Of a DNA stretch of 64,000 bases, positions 33,701 through 45,565 are shown in pieces. Location of the stretch: NCBI RefSeq assembly GCF_000764305.2, contig NW_025945864.1:135952-199951 (forward strand), written 5' to 3'. The number at the start of each line of letters is the position of its first letter. Positions within the stretch are counted from its first letter, which is position 1. The notes beneath the pieces are model-generated. The model was not told the origin of the DNA, ran no database searches, and worked only from the letters and a program-made list of their open reading frames with translations. The position numbers were made by a program, and so were the translations under genes. This DNA comes from Hyalella azteca. Its lineage: Eukaryota; Arthropoda; Malacostraca; Amphipoda; Hyalellidae.

Positions 33701-34694
33701 ATGCAAGATTACATTATGTGTGGCGTGGCGTGAAAAGATTCTATAGTCAAGACGCTAGTACAGCGCAGGTGAGTAGGTACCCAAGTAATTTGGAACAAAT
33801 ATTGTAGTTTTCCATTCCATTGATGTTAACGGCACTGTTTGCACCAGGGCACTGACCCCGAGGATGTGATCAAGAACGCATTTGGCTGCTTTGACGAGAA
33901 CAACTCAGGTTACATCAACGAAGAGCTTCTGCGTGAGCTGCTCACATCCATGGGGGACCGCTTCACCGATGAGGACGTCAGTTCTGTTCATGTTATTACT
34001 TTTTACTCACAATATTCTTTTTTCAATTGCTTGTGTTATATAATTTTAAAGTTGCTACATTTCTAGTTGAAATCTTTGTCAGTACTTGATTTCGTTATAT
34101 ATAATTGCGTGCGTTCATTTTAATATAGTATTCATTGCATTTAAAATGGTTGTTCCGCAACACGTTTCTCATTTACTGGAATATGTGCACCTACGCCGAA
34201 ATTATCTCAAATTCCTATCCATCTTTCACCTTGTCCATGGGCCAACATCTTTCCCTTATTTCATATTTATTTTTCACCGTTTTTCTATAAGGTTCGTGTT
34301 AGTTGACTAAATAGGCTAGTTTGTAACGAGATTATCACCATTCCTCTATGAGGTCCGTTTTAGTTGACAAAATAGGCTAGTTTGTAACGAGATTATCACC
34401 ATTTCTCTATGAGGTTCGTGTTAGTTGACAAAATAGGCTAGTTTGCGACGAGATTATCACCATTTCTCTATGAAGTTCGTGTTAGTTCATAAAATAGGCT
34501 AGTTTGTGACGAAATTATCACCATTTCTATATAAGGTTCGTGTTAGTTAAAAAAAATAGGCTAGTTTGTGACGAGATTATCACGAGCAGGTGGACGAGAT
34601 GTACCGGGAGGCGCCCATCAAGAACTCCATGTTCGACTACGTGGAGTTCACGCGCATCCTCAAGCACGGCGCCAAGGACCTGGAGGACCAGTGA
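30793..34694 (+). CDS. sqh: Non-muscle myosin II regulatory light chain (Spaghetti squash orthologue)
   Basis: Coding exons 30793-30976, 31258-31358, 33848-33976 and 34590-34694 join in phase (1, 0, 0) to 172 aa, against 174 in the Drosophila protein. The light chain binds the neck of non-muscle myosin II, and its phosphorylation switches on actomyosin contraction in cytokinesis and cell-shape change. [12 protein letters not shown] places the phosphorylated pair at T19/S20. EF-hand 1 (D42-x-N-x-D46-x-F..., ending D53) keeps its metal ligands. Then come [37 protein letters not shown] and a canonical end ([16 protein letters not shown]). Donors GTAAGA, GTAAGT and GTCAGT are standard; the last acceptor lacks a pyrimidine tract. 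Intron 2 carries a partial exon duplication and a foldback element. A probable poly(A) signal is at 35539-35544. A 5' non-coding exon is likely but not located. Confidence 0.97.
31757..31860 (+). mobile_element. hAT-type element end in sqh intron 2
   Basis: CAGTGGTTCCCAAAGTGGGC followed by GGTACCGCTCCCCTAAGGGC and G-rich GGGCGGTGAGGGAG. CAGTGGTTCCCAAA is the common terminal motif of Charlie-like hAT elements. It begins exactly where the first copy of the duplicated intron segment stops. The opposite end was not identified. Confidence 0.6.
31979..32937. mobile_element. Foldback element, ~960 bp, in sqh intron 2
   Basis: The left arm starts ACATCTCGGACAAATTTACG and continues CGATGAAACTTGGTACACGT. 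The right arm, read in reverse, gives ACGTCTCGGAAAAATTTACG and CGATGAAACTTGGAACACGT. The two arms run about 300 bases each, with repeated GTTCGTGAG/TGATCAAG-type blocks between. No coding sequence. Confidence 0.75.
32945..33407 (+). pseudogene. Duplicated 3' half of sqh exon 2 plus flanking intron
   Basis: 32945-32986 repeats the last 42 bases of exon 2 (codons [14 protein letters not shown]) and the GTAAGT donor without a change. The copied intron then runs in parallel with 31359-31756, with scattered substitutions. No acceptor precedes it (an A-rich ACGTCAAAAAA lies there), so it should be a dead pseudo-exon, although its donor is intact and could compete in splicing. Confidence 0.9.
34280..34583 (+). 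repeat. 61-bp minisatellite abutting the last sqh exon
   Basis: About five units of TCTCTATGAGGTTCGTGTTA + GTTGACAAAATAGGCTAGTT + TGTGACGAGATTATCACCAT. The final unit ends at ATTATCAC, six bases before the exon 4 boundary (GAGCAG|GTGGACGAG). The repeat therefore supplies the branch-point and acceptor region. A stray piece of the same repeat is found at 30238-30257. Confidence 0.9.
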
Positions 34695-36109
34695 GGCTCG
34701 CTTCTGTTGCCTTCCCAAAACATTTATTCAGCTTCTAATTCGATATATTTTAGTAGTAAAGAAAGTCTCAAAAGGTATTGATGTTTCCTCGTATAAATTA
34801 AATTCACTTGTTATATCTGGGACGTGTTTTGTGATAATTGCTTAGGTTGTGAGCCTTGGCCACATAATGTAAACACACATCCTCTACCGTCTCGAGCTAG
34901 GTTACTAAATGAGATTCATGCAGAGCATGGAGGTCGTGACAAAATTTATAATAATATTATGGGACGAAAGTGAAGATGCTAGCATACCAGACTCGACATT
35001 GCTGCGGCCACTCAAAGATACATTCCTAACCAACATTTTGCACATATATATGATCATCTTCTTCACACGTGTATCCTTAAATTCTTCTTTGTCATTGAAG
35101 GTGACCTACAATTCCGTTTCTTGAACCTATTTATTTTATTTATGATACTTGATCCGCTGCGGTCAGAAAGTTTCTCTCGTGCCTTACGCCGCTGGTGGCG
35201 AGCATGTGTTGTCCGCTATTAGGATACTACAAGCGGGGTTGTTTAAGTAGGCTAGTTAAGTTATTGACTATAAAAAGGTAGAACTAACTTTCTTGAGCAT
35301 GAGCTGTTTGTATTCCGTTTTTATTACTAACAACCTATGCTTCAGTAACTAAAGGAAAAATTCGATTTTCACTTCAACTTCAGTGGGTCAAAAGTCAAAA
35401 CGTTTTCTCGTAGAAAGAACGTGGGGGTGTAGTTTCGTTCGTAAGAAAACAATTACGTACTTATTTGTACATGAAATTGGTAGTTGATAGTTTCTCACCT
35501 CAAAGTATATATTTACCGCTTATTTTTTCTTACTTTCTAATAAACATGGTTGCTTTACGAAGGTCTTTTTAATTACCTTTAAGTAATTTGTTTTGTTGGA
35601 AAACTAATAGGTAATTTTAAACGTGGAATATTTGTTAAAATTATTATTTTAGCATCTCCAAGTTATAAAATCACAGCTAAGAAAAAAAGACCAAGTATGC
35701 AGCGGGCTCTTGAGAGGCATAATAATTAGGAGCAGGGATACATACTAAATGAGTTAAGCATTCAGTTAAATAAGCGAGGCTCTGCAACGAACGCCATTGC
35801 CGACACGGTCAGAAGTGGCTAAAAGGCACGATCCGGGAGCGTATAACGTTACTGAACAAACGATATCTCTTGAAACAATTTGAGCAGTAAACTATCCAAA
35901 ATCACCTATGGAACATAGTTTGCTTACAATGTAAATTAGAATAAGATACTTAGAATAAGATAAGATACCACAAATTAGAATTAGAACCAGTCATTCCATT
36001 CTTAAATCCGACATGATTAATTGCGATCAACATGTTGAGCTGATCGCCGTAAGCTCTCTCCAGTCTCGCCAGATCGGGATGCGCATTCACCACTACGAGC
36101 AACGGTAAT
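34695..36109. other. sqh 3' UTR and intergenic stretch
   Basis: An AATAAA at 35539-35544 is a plausible poly(A) signal for sqh. Nothing else was recognised before the convergent LRR-like gene. Confidence 0.45.
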
Positions 36110-39100
36110 CTAACAGTATGGTAACTTCAGCTCATCGCTGAAGTAACGTGCATCCAAGGCTCGGTTGTGGCAGATAAGGGACAGGTCAACTAACACGCTG
36201 CTGTTGTCTCGGTACACTTTAGGAGGACCAGATATGCCGAGGTGCATAAGATAAGGTGCGTGCACGGAGAGCTCAGTCACATTTGATCGTTTCAGTAATT
36301 CAAAAGTCTCGCGAAGAACGGGTTCATTGAGAAATGCAGAATAAATGTAAAAATTTATTCTCTTCAGGCTGGGAATTATCTTGCCTTTTTGCAAAATATT
36401 TCTGAAAGAATCATCATAGGGCATCGTGAGGGTGATCAAATTAGGGCTCTCTTTGAGGATGTCCGTGATAATCATGGATGAAATCTTGGTTTTGCTACTC
36501 GTGTCGTCTGGGTTGTAATGGACACGGAAGGTGGTCAGGTTCGACAAGGGAATAATTTTTGCCTCTTTATGATAACGTGACGTTGGTTTGCACTCGAGAT
36601 GCATTTTCTCCACACCAGGGAAACAATTAATAAAATCAATGATGTCTTTATGCGTGAGATAACAGTTGTTATCCACAAGAACAAATTCACGTATTTTATG
36701 CCCACTTTTTTTCAAGACGTTCAAAGTAGCTTCAATACCTCTGTCTACGTTGCTGGAGAGGACCATCAGCTGAAAGCATGTAAGTTTAGATTTGGAACTG
36801 AAAATAGAAGCGAGTTTTCTTTGAGCAAGAGCAAGGTCCATTGAGACACACGACTGCCCAAGTAAAAATCTCAAGGAGTTGATATTTTCCCACTTCTCAA
36901 AGATCTCTTCAATGTACGGGAATCTGAGATCCTCGAAGCGTAATTCACATCTCTGAAGAGCATGAGAAGGAACCAAGTCGATGGTGGGACAAATCAAGGA
37001 GTCAAAGGCACTAACGCGCACGGGGTCTTTGTAATCCGGTAGCCAGTCTACATGGCAATCAGCGTAGCAGAACAGAGTCATTCTTATCATTGCCAGATGT
37101 ACTGGCAATTTGAAAGGAAGACTCAGGTATCTGAGTTTGCTGAAAGAGACTTTGACACTCTCCCCTAGAGCAAATTTTTTCTCAATCTCCATATAAGGAG
37201 CATCATTGAATAAAAATCGAGACACTGAGTCTGTTGATACATAAGCCATTCTCAATTTAGGAAGGGAAATCACTTGTAGATTAGGTGCTCGCCTGCGTAT
37301 GACCTCTAAAGTTTTATCTATATCGTCCATGCTGAGACGAGCCTTCAAAACAGTGAGATTTGGGAACATGGGCAAACATAAGTCAAGCAATGGATAATTC
37401 AGGGAAAACTCATACGATATGAGCGTCTTGATGTTGTGAAATTTTCTAACAAGAGCCGAGATCAAGATGAAACTTTCATGCGCACACTGCATCACGAAAA
37501 CGTTGTCAGATAACAGGAGCTGGATGACTGCCTCACACCCAGGAGAATTGGGCACCTCGGCGCGCAGCAAAGCATCACGACAGAGGACTTGGCGGGCGCC
37601 TCGAGCAGGTGCTATCTCTTTCAAGAAGTACTTAATGAGAGCATCCTGTAAAGATAAATAACTTATTACCCTAATACCCTTGCACAATACACTTATGAAA
37701 CTTCAATTGCATAGCATATTTTTATTATTACAACACTTCTCTTTAACTTCACTTCTTGTTGTTTGTTTGTCTGCTACAAATCTTATAATCAATATTTAAC
37801 ACACTTCCACCTCTCCAATCGATCTGAAATTTTGCACACTAGTGTAAAGTTGGAGACAATGCATGAATCAATTGAAAGAATGAATAATTTTGAAGATTTA
37901 TAAAATTATATTTTTTAATATTAAAAAAAATTGAAAAAATAATTGTATCTGCTACATATCTTATACATTGATATTTAACTCTGATCTGAACCTGTCCAAT
38001 CGAACTGAAATTTTGCACACTTGCGTATAGTCGAAGAGAATGCATGAATCAATTGACAATAAATAATTTTGAAAAATGTAAATTTATTTTAAATTTTAAA
38101 AATAAATTTTAAATTTTTTTATATATTCGATAATAAAAGTGGAAATTCATTGTACATGTGTAACATTGGAAAGACTGGATTCTTTGGAAGTGTTGTCTTT
38201 AAAAAGTAATTTTTAAACGCATATTATTTACATTCAATTTCGTAACTTGGACCTAATTCAGGTTTCAAATAAGGTCTATATTTAATACCTACATCAAATC
38301 ATATTGGATGAGGATACTTTTTTCCTACACTATAATAACGTACCCATAATTTGGCAATCAAGCCAGGCTTCTTCTGCTCCAACTGCCGGAATTTATCTTC
38401 CACTAGCTCCCGCTTCTCTGCGCCGCTTTTGGCATAACTACAAGAGGAGAGAGAGAGAATATTGTTAGACATAATTGTGCTGTACTGCATGCTGAGTACT
38501 GACTGGTGCTGTGGCCCAACCTATATGGTCGGCAATTAATTTATTCATGTCTCATCACATTATTGATTTTATAAATGAAAAAAAAATATTGATCATCTAT
38601 TCTAGATAATTGACTAATGACTATTAATTGAAATAGTAAAATTGTGTCCATTTTGATTTGATTTGATTTATTTATTTATTCACACAGGAGCACACGTTAC
38701 AATGAAAAATAAAAAGAGACGTGAAATAAAATAGCAAGGCTTCCAGGTGAATGCCCATAAGCTAAAAAAGCTTCGCAGGCAAAACAATAGGTACNATACA
38801 GATAAAAAAGCTGTTAGGGTAAAATTCCTAAGAAAAATTCAGGAACTTCAAATTAAAATGCAATTGTATATGCAATTACAATCATATGCAACTATGAGCT
38901 CAATTGAGCACTTTAACACTAATTAGGAAAACATAAATAACACAAAACTTCAATGCTTCAAATTAAATCCAAAGATATTTCTTGAATTTCCACAAGCAAG
39001 TAAAGTTAATTAATTGATGAGAAGAATATTGGTAGGAATAAATAAGATATACTTCATTATAATTATGTGGTTTACAAAATATATAGAAGGTATTGTTAAG

Positions 39101-39217
39101 AACATACCCAGTTGTGAACAAGAGCGAGGTGAGGACCTTCACTAGCGGGCATCGTGTGATCACCTCAAGGTATCTAAATGCTGTCCCACTCTGCAGGCTG
39201 CAGGGACTTGCTGCCAT
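36110..39217 (-). CDS. LRR-like protein of unknown function (three exons)
   Basis: Minus-strand exons 39217-39108, 38437-38344 and 37645-36110 join in phase (2 then 0) to 579 aa. Splice sites are GTATGT, CTCTTGTAG, GTACGT and TATCTTTACAG. The start MAASPCSLQSGTAFRYLEVI is short and helical. The large last exon has irregular leucine-rich repeats: FPNLTVLKARL, APNLQVISLPKLRM, FSKLRYLSLPFKLP, FPGVEKMHLECKP, SPNLITLTMPYDD, RSNVTELSVHAPYL. Irregular LRRs in arthropods are common in F-box/LRR substrate adaptors of SCF ubiquitin ligases, but no F-box is visible, so that role is only an analogy. Convergent with sqh, 1.4 kb apart. I do not recognise a named orthologue. Confidence 0.85.
37770..38090. 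repeat. Tandem duplication (~178 bp) in intron 2 of the LRR-like gene
   Basis: Both units carry GAAATTTTGCACAC and GAATGCATGAATCAATTGA-type blocks (near 37825-37875 and 38005-38055), with clear divergence between them. Confidence 0.7.
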
Positions 39218-41123
39218 ATTGTGCACAGACTAACTAACCTGCAGTTATGAAATTTTAGAAAAAAGCTTCACAAGATGTATAAAGATTTAATTGAGTTCTA
39301 GATATTAGTATTTCAACAGGAATATTCTAAAGCCATGAGAGCCAAGGTAATTCAATTTATATTTTTGATTGAAAAATCCCCTATACTGGAATCTGTTCAG
39401 AAATGTAAGCAAAAATTTAGTAGCAAACAAAATATATGAGATTATATATACCTTAGCAAAAGTCTCCCTGAAGACCATTTGATCATTACAATTTAAAGTG
39501 TAACCCATGCACCAATTCCAACCCATAAGATTACTTCATAAATATAACATTGAGAAGCCCCATTTTTTGCCACACCATATCCTTTTTCAGACACATAAAA
39601 ATAAAGCTTTTCCTCGCAACATGAAAAAATACAATCCTTTTAACTGTCATGCAGATGGAATGCTCACTTGCTCAGAATTAGGTTATGTGCAGAATGCACA
39701 GTACAAAGAGTACCTTACAGTCCACGTTACATTAATATATCACTATAAAAATTAGGTATCCTCAGTTCTGAACAAGGGTTTGAGTATGCAAGATGTTAGC
39801 AAGGTTGCATCTGTCAAGAAATTTTAAGGCATCACCTTAAGTCTTTAAACTTATCTTCATTACATTTTTACCTTCAAGTATATTCATTGACTTAGCAGCC
39901 TAATGTAAAATCTGCTGTAGTTTAAATTAATGATAACCCGAGTCTCATTCATCTCGGATAATCAAAACAATTTTGACAGTAGTAGTAACAACTCTACATA
40001 TTTTACATGATTAGATATTTTTTATTTTAGCTTCTGCCTCGTATTCAATGCTACCACCAAACAGGGTATTCCACGTGTACAAGCACCTACAGTCATAGTG
40101 ACACACCACAGATTTTTTAGAATTACTGTAGTTCACTTTGAATTTCCACATCAATGCAAGCCAAGGTCAAGATTTAAAGTTAAACTAATTTCTTCTGCAT
40201 TATATGATGATAAGCTGGTATCCGTGATACTTTACTTCTACTGGTCTACTTATAGGACTCAAAAATGATCTTGAAATGGGTTACAATTTACATATTATTT
40301 ACAATTGTTAAATTTAAAATCTGGAATAATCTAGGATTTAGAATTTTTATTTCATAACACTAATAGCATTAACATGAAAATTTACATCAACTATGTGAGT
40401 CTATGTCATTAGGTCATATAGTTATTATAGTAACACTGACTTTATGTTCACACTAAATTATTGAGGACCACAACTGATGCATTCACCTTAACCTTATGTC
40501 CTTATCAACTATACATATTCACAGGGCACCTGGCACAGTCTAGAGTCTAGACTTAAGATTGGGGTTCTGCTAAATATATACTATATAGATAAATTTCAAG
40601 TTAAGACTGATCAAGGACAGAATTAGACAATTTCTCCAGTTCATTTTTGAGTCCTATAACTTATAAGGCTATAAGCCCTTATTAAGTAAGCCAGTTAACT
40701 GAGTTAAGTACTAGGTACCTATCATGGTCCATGGATACCACTGTCCACTACCAGCATTATCAATATCATATTCATACATACCGTCAAAAGCGGTAATAAG
40801 GGCTGGCCGAGGTAATAAGGGATAGACAGTCCTCAGACCTCTGAGGACTGTCCTCTGACATTTCATAGAAATGTTCTAACAGCTGAACTAATTAAAATAT
40901 TGCACAACAAAAAATATGCCAAGTTCAACATTTTATCCTATCTATGTAGCATAGCTAAAGTAAAGTAAGTTAAGAAATCATACATTTAGGTACAGTACTA
41001 GGCTTAGTAAGCTACCTCTAAAAAATCCTTGAAAAAAGTGTGAAAAGTGAGATTTTGGAAAAGTACCTCTGCTAAGGTTGGTAGCAAAAAATATTCTCCG
41101 TAGTAAAAAATTTTACTTAGGTA
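39218..41123. other. Intergenic stretch with one recognised repeat
   Basis: About 40090-40290 matches the nested repeat at 11205-11535 (ACAGATTTTTTAGAATTACT, TACTGGTCTACTTATAGGAC). CGGTAATAAGGGCTGGCC and GAGGTAATAAGGG near 40790 look like ends of an element whose other end may be near 42725. No genes seen. Confidence 0.5.
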
Positions 41124-42094
41124 CCGTAAAATGGGGTAACGTAGACCGGCGGGGTAACTTAGACCACTTTTCGTTTTTTGTACAAAAACGCCCACAACTC
41201 AAAAACTATTTGACATAGAAAAATTTTGTCAATGGGCATTAAAGGCCTAATACTGAGGCTACATAACACAATAGAAAGATTTAAAAAGTTTGCATATCTA
41301 ATAGGTTAAAAAATTAAAAATGTGACCCACGAAAAAAAGCTATTATTTAAAGCCTGTCAGAGTACCCCCTCCAATTTTTTTATTTTTTGGTTAAATAACT
41401 CCAGGTTTTGATGCATTGTAGTAGAACTCTTCTAGTTACATATGCAAATGACAAATTTTAGGAAAGTGTCATAGTTTGCAAATGGGGGGCGCCGCCCCCA
41501 AATGGGGTAACTTAGACCACCTAATGTCAGCCCTGACGGGGTAACATAGACCGGCTTGGAAGTTAATATAAAATTACCATATATAACATATTTTATGTTT
41601 GACAGCCTATTTATGTTTTTTCTTTATGTTTCAGACTCTACAGAGTCTTATATATGGTAATTTTAACTTAATTTCCAAGCCAGTCAATATTACCCCATCA
41701 GGGCTGCCATTAGGTAGTCACATTTCCCTCATTATGGGGCGGCGCCCCCCATTTGCAAACTATGACACTTTCCTCAAGTTTGTCATTTGCATATGTAACT
41801 AGAAGAGTTCTACTACAATGCACCAAAACCTGGAGTTATTTGGAGTTATTTTACCAAAAAATATAATTGATTTTACCACCCGGTCTAAGTTACCCCAAGA
41901 GCTGGGGTAACAAAGACCATCACTTTTTTTGAAATTACATAAAGACTATGAGAGGCAGGAGCCAGCAATTTATGGTGAGTGAAGCTAGAGTATAGACCTG
42001 TATTTTGCATGTTTCAATTCAAGTTTAATTTAGCTAGTAAGAAAATGGCATCATTTATAAGAAAAAAAGTGGTCTAAGTTACCCCATTTTACGG
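41124..42094. mobile_element. Long foldback MITE flanked by TA (Tc1/mariner-like), 971 bp
   Basis: CCGTAAAATGGGGTAAC at the left is inverted as GTTACCCCATTTTACGG at the right, each next to TA (41122-41123, 42095-42096), the duplication made by Tc1/mariner elements. Almost the whole interior is palindromic about roughly 41.62 kb, for example ACTCTTCTAGTTACATATGC against GCATATGTAACTAGAAGAGT and TTACCATATATAACA against TATATATGGTAA. No transposase. Confidence 0.85.
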
Positions 42095-42574
42095 TAGCCT
42101 ACATAAAAGTTGCAAACAGGTGTTAACTTAAACGTGTGATTAATGGAATTAGCTTATCTCACTACAAACAAAAATGGCAGCCAATTCCGCACGACGGGGT
42201 AATAAGCCTATTCCTATAAGTATAAGGGACACCTGCCCCAGGCCAGGGCCCCAGGCCCAGGCCCCAGGGTAGCCTGGGTAGGTAGGCTTAGGCTAATAAG
42301 GGACACCCCAGCCCTGATGGCCCTGAAAACACCATAGGTACAGAAATTACAGTAGGCTATAGAGACTAGAGCCTTGGTTAGCAAACTCAAAGGCTCAAGT
42401 AAACAAAAGAAAATCAATTAACAACAAAGAATTTTTATTAGTTTATCTCGCTCAGCAAAAAAAATTCCCTTGACAAAAAATTTGCGCATCATAAATTTAT
42501 GATCATCGGTCAAGGTCATCACCAAACTCAAACTGTGCATAGACCTAGGTAGCCTACCTAGAAATTGAATGTCA

Positions 42575-42725
42575 CAGATAACAAGTAAAAATCACAGAAA
42601 ATGTCATTTATTTAACATCTACATAGGAAGACTTCAGAGTACTACTGTTAAGTCTGTTAGTAATGGATAAGCACACTTTGCATGCTTCAAACGTTTTGAA
42701 GTTGAGTTTTATTTCAAGTGTCCCT
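42575..42725 (-). repeat. Dispersed repeat, inverted copy of 29385-29520
   Basis: AAATCACAGAAAATGTCATT, AGACTTCAGAGTACTACTG and TTGAAGTTGAGTTTTATTTC mirror the copy at 29 kb. It ends in GTGTCCCTTATTTGTTCGGG. Confidence 0.7.
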
Positions 42726-45427
42726 TATTTGTTCGGGAAATTTCCGATCCGGACTTCTGGAAAGACTACGGCGAAGAAGCAGAATGGGCTCAGTCCATAT
42801 AAGGCTGAGTCGCTGCTCTCGTAGAAGCTTAATTTTGTAAACTCTTAACTGCGCGGTCGTGTTCTGTTCCACTACGTGCTTAATGTTACCTTAGTTTCCT
42901 AAATTCTCTAAATGAATGGTGTTAATTTGTTGTGCACAACCTTTGATTTGTTTAAATTTCAGTTTTGGGGTGCATGCGTTTTTTCACTTCTTTTGACACT
43001 TTGGCCAGCTCGTCAAATTGCCTATTTGACTTGAAACCTTAAAACTTTAAACTTTAACTATTAACCTCTAAACTTTAAACCTTAAAATTAATACCTTGAC
43101 TGGCCAAGGTGGTCATTCTCTATACTAAGGTGACCTATATTTATGCTCGGAACTGCCGCGCGTTAAATTAAATTTAATTATTAATTACTACAATTGATTT
43201 CTACGTCTGTAAGCACTACGCAGTATGTGCACTTAATCTTAATTGATTAAGGTGAGCCATAAGCTTTTATTAGCGTAAACTTAACTGCTTCTCATTAACT
43301 TCTGAAATATCTGAATTATTGCCATTTATTAGCTTATTGACTCTATTGTAATGATGCATTTGTTTTACCAGAACGAGGAAATTAATAATGAACTGATTCT
43401 AAAAAATCGGAGGTTTGTCACAATTCTCAATTGTGCACTACACCGCACGGAACTCGTGAACCAAGTAACAACCTCCAAACCGTTAGCTATTATTTTATAT
43501 ACGTACAACTGACGCGAGAACGTTCGGTGTTGCGATAACAGGTGTCGGGAACGTTCGCTCCACTCGCATTCACGAATCACGCCTCACGAGAGCTAGGATC
43601 ATATCCTGGAAGCAGTTTGCTTAAAACCCTATGAACATTAAATTACGAGCTATTCCACTTGACCCTAAGAAAATCTGAAGCACATATATACTATAAAAAT
43701 ATTACATAAACTCAGTTCAAATACATGTATATTTTCAAAAGTACGTTCGTTGGAAGCTTCTTATCGTACAACGAGATATGGTATCGAAGATAACATTGCT
43801 TAATTCATGCTTCAACTCTCAATAGCATATTTAAAGTTAGGTATCAATGATACAAGTGTTCAAGTAGTCTCGTGAGGAGCGTGTGGCAAGTCGATTTTTC
43901 AGCCCATATTGAAGTATATCATACATGACATCATAAAAAATATCTATTTTGTCGCTCCGCCATTCGACATCGCGAGGTATGTCTTAAACTATTCGGAACT
44001 ATAAAAAATACTAAACAATATTGTGGTCTTCAATATTAGTCATTCTCCCCAATAACTCCTAGAAGCTAACGATACAAAATTCACCTCTCAGCAGCAGCCA
44101 CTGCACTCACCTTGCTGCCCTTCAATAATTGCATAAAGATGCTCGGGGTAGGCGCTTGGTGAATATCATTAAGATTAGAGAAGCGAGTTGAGATGCGCAG
44201 CTAGCGTTGAAGTTTCTGCAAAGTTTGGAATTCGCTACAGGCCACACATGGCCTAATAATAAACACTCTCACAAATATATCATAATTATAAATGGTAAAA
44301 TTAAACTTTTTTGCGTTACAATAAATTCGAAAAAACTTATTAGGTGCTACAAGAAAGTTCTATTTGATCGTGTATTTACGAGAGGGTGTTTTTGTTTGCC
44401 TGGAAAAAACTATCCTTTTGCAACTTGAGTTTCATTGACGGTAATAATAATAGTTTCCTCTAAATGCACGAAACGAGTGCAGTGGACGTTTCCCTCTCAG
44501 TTGGCATGAATATGTTTACATTCCTGACAGGAGTGCAGCGAACGTTTCGATCTCAAGTGGCATGAATGTGTTACGTTACTTCCCAAGACGAAAGACGAGT
44601 GCAGAAAACGTCTCTCTCAGTTTTGAGTCCTATGAATGTGGTATGCTTAATAAATAACATTACATTAACATCTGTTGCAATTTGCTCCACATTCTTCACA
44701 AATTAATCAACCGAGTATTGAGGCAGTGCACGACTGCACGTTTCGAATGTCACTCCCAACCATATTATTTGTGACACTTGTTTGTCACAAGCACTTCACA
44801 AAAGAGAAGAAACTGCATGAGAGTGAAGAGTGAGATCGCTAGCCCAAAATATGGATAAACCAAAATTTATCCATTCGATATTAGAAAACAAATAATATAA
44901 ATTTTTTTTATAGCAGATGACAGCGAGCTTTTACTTAGTCAATTGTCAAAATCCATGATAGGAACAAAGAAATACTAACGGAAATGGCGCTATGTGAAAT
45001 AAAACCAGAGATAGTGTACAATTTATGAAGAACTCGTGTGCAACAGGTGTGGTGGCGTCATGGAATTCGGAACGTACCACAGCAGCAGTGGACAAGACGG
45101 GAAAAGTAATAAATTTATTTGAGTTATTTATGTTATTTAAATCTATGATGAAAAAAAATTAGCCGATGAGTAATGAACACAGCTTTAAAATTGTCAATGC
45201 ATTGTAGGCATAGCAACTGCGATGATAAATATATGAGTTGGATTATGATAGTTGGAAATATGACAAATAGGAATTATTTATCATAACGCACAGCATTAAC
45301 AGTGAAGTAAATAAATAATGGGTTGATTGTAATGAGAATGAACCTTGTAAATAACAAACAAGTACAACCAAACGCATATAAACTCCGGAGGAGGTAGACG
45401 GCTGTGTAAGATTTGCAAGCATACAAA
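42726..45427. other. Intergenic stretch
   Basis: No gene seen. It contains a short inverted copy of the 11.2-kb nested repeat at about 43385-43430 and a degenerate triplication at 44475-44645. Confidence 0.4.
44475..44645. repeat. Degenerate ~60-bp triplication
   Basis: GAGTGCAG (T/C/A) (G/G/A) ACGTTTC... followed by CTCTCAGTTGGCATGAATATG-like sequence three times, each ending near ATGAATGTG. Confidence 0.6.
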
Positions 45428-45433
45428 TTTATT
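45428..45433 (-). promoter_or_regulatory. Candidate poly(A) signal of the large RRM/CCCH gene
   Basis: AATAAA on the minus strand, 133-138 bases past the stop codon at 45566-45568. Confidence 0.5.
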
Positions 45434-45565
45434 TAGTTTCATTTCTAATTATTTAGATGTACACACAAACCATTTTTAGCACAATACACGTTCCTACTAT
45501 AGGTTAAAATAAAATGTTGCTAAGACATTAACACTAGACCATCGTCACTGCCAACAATGTCTATC

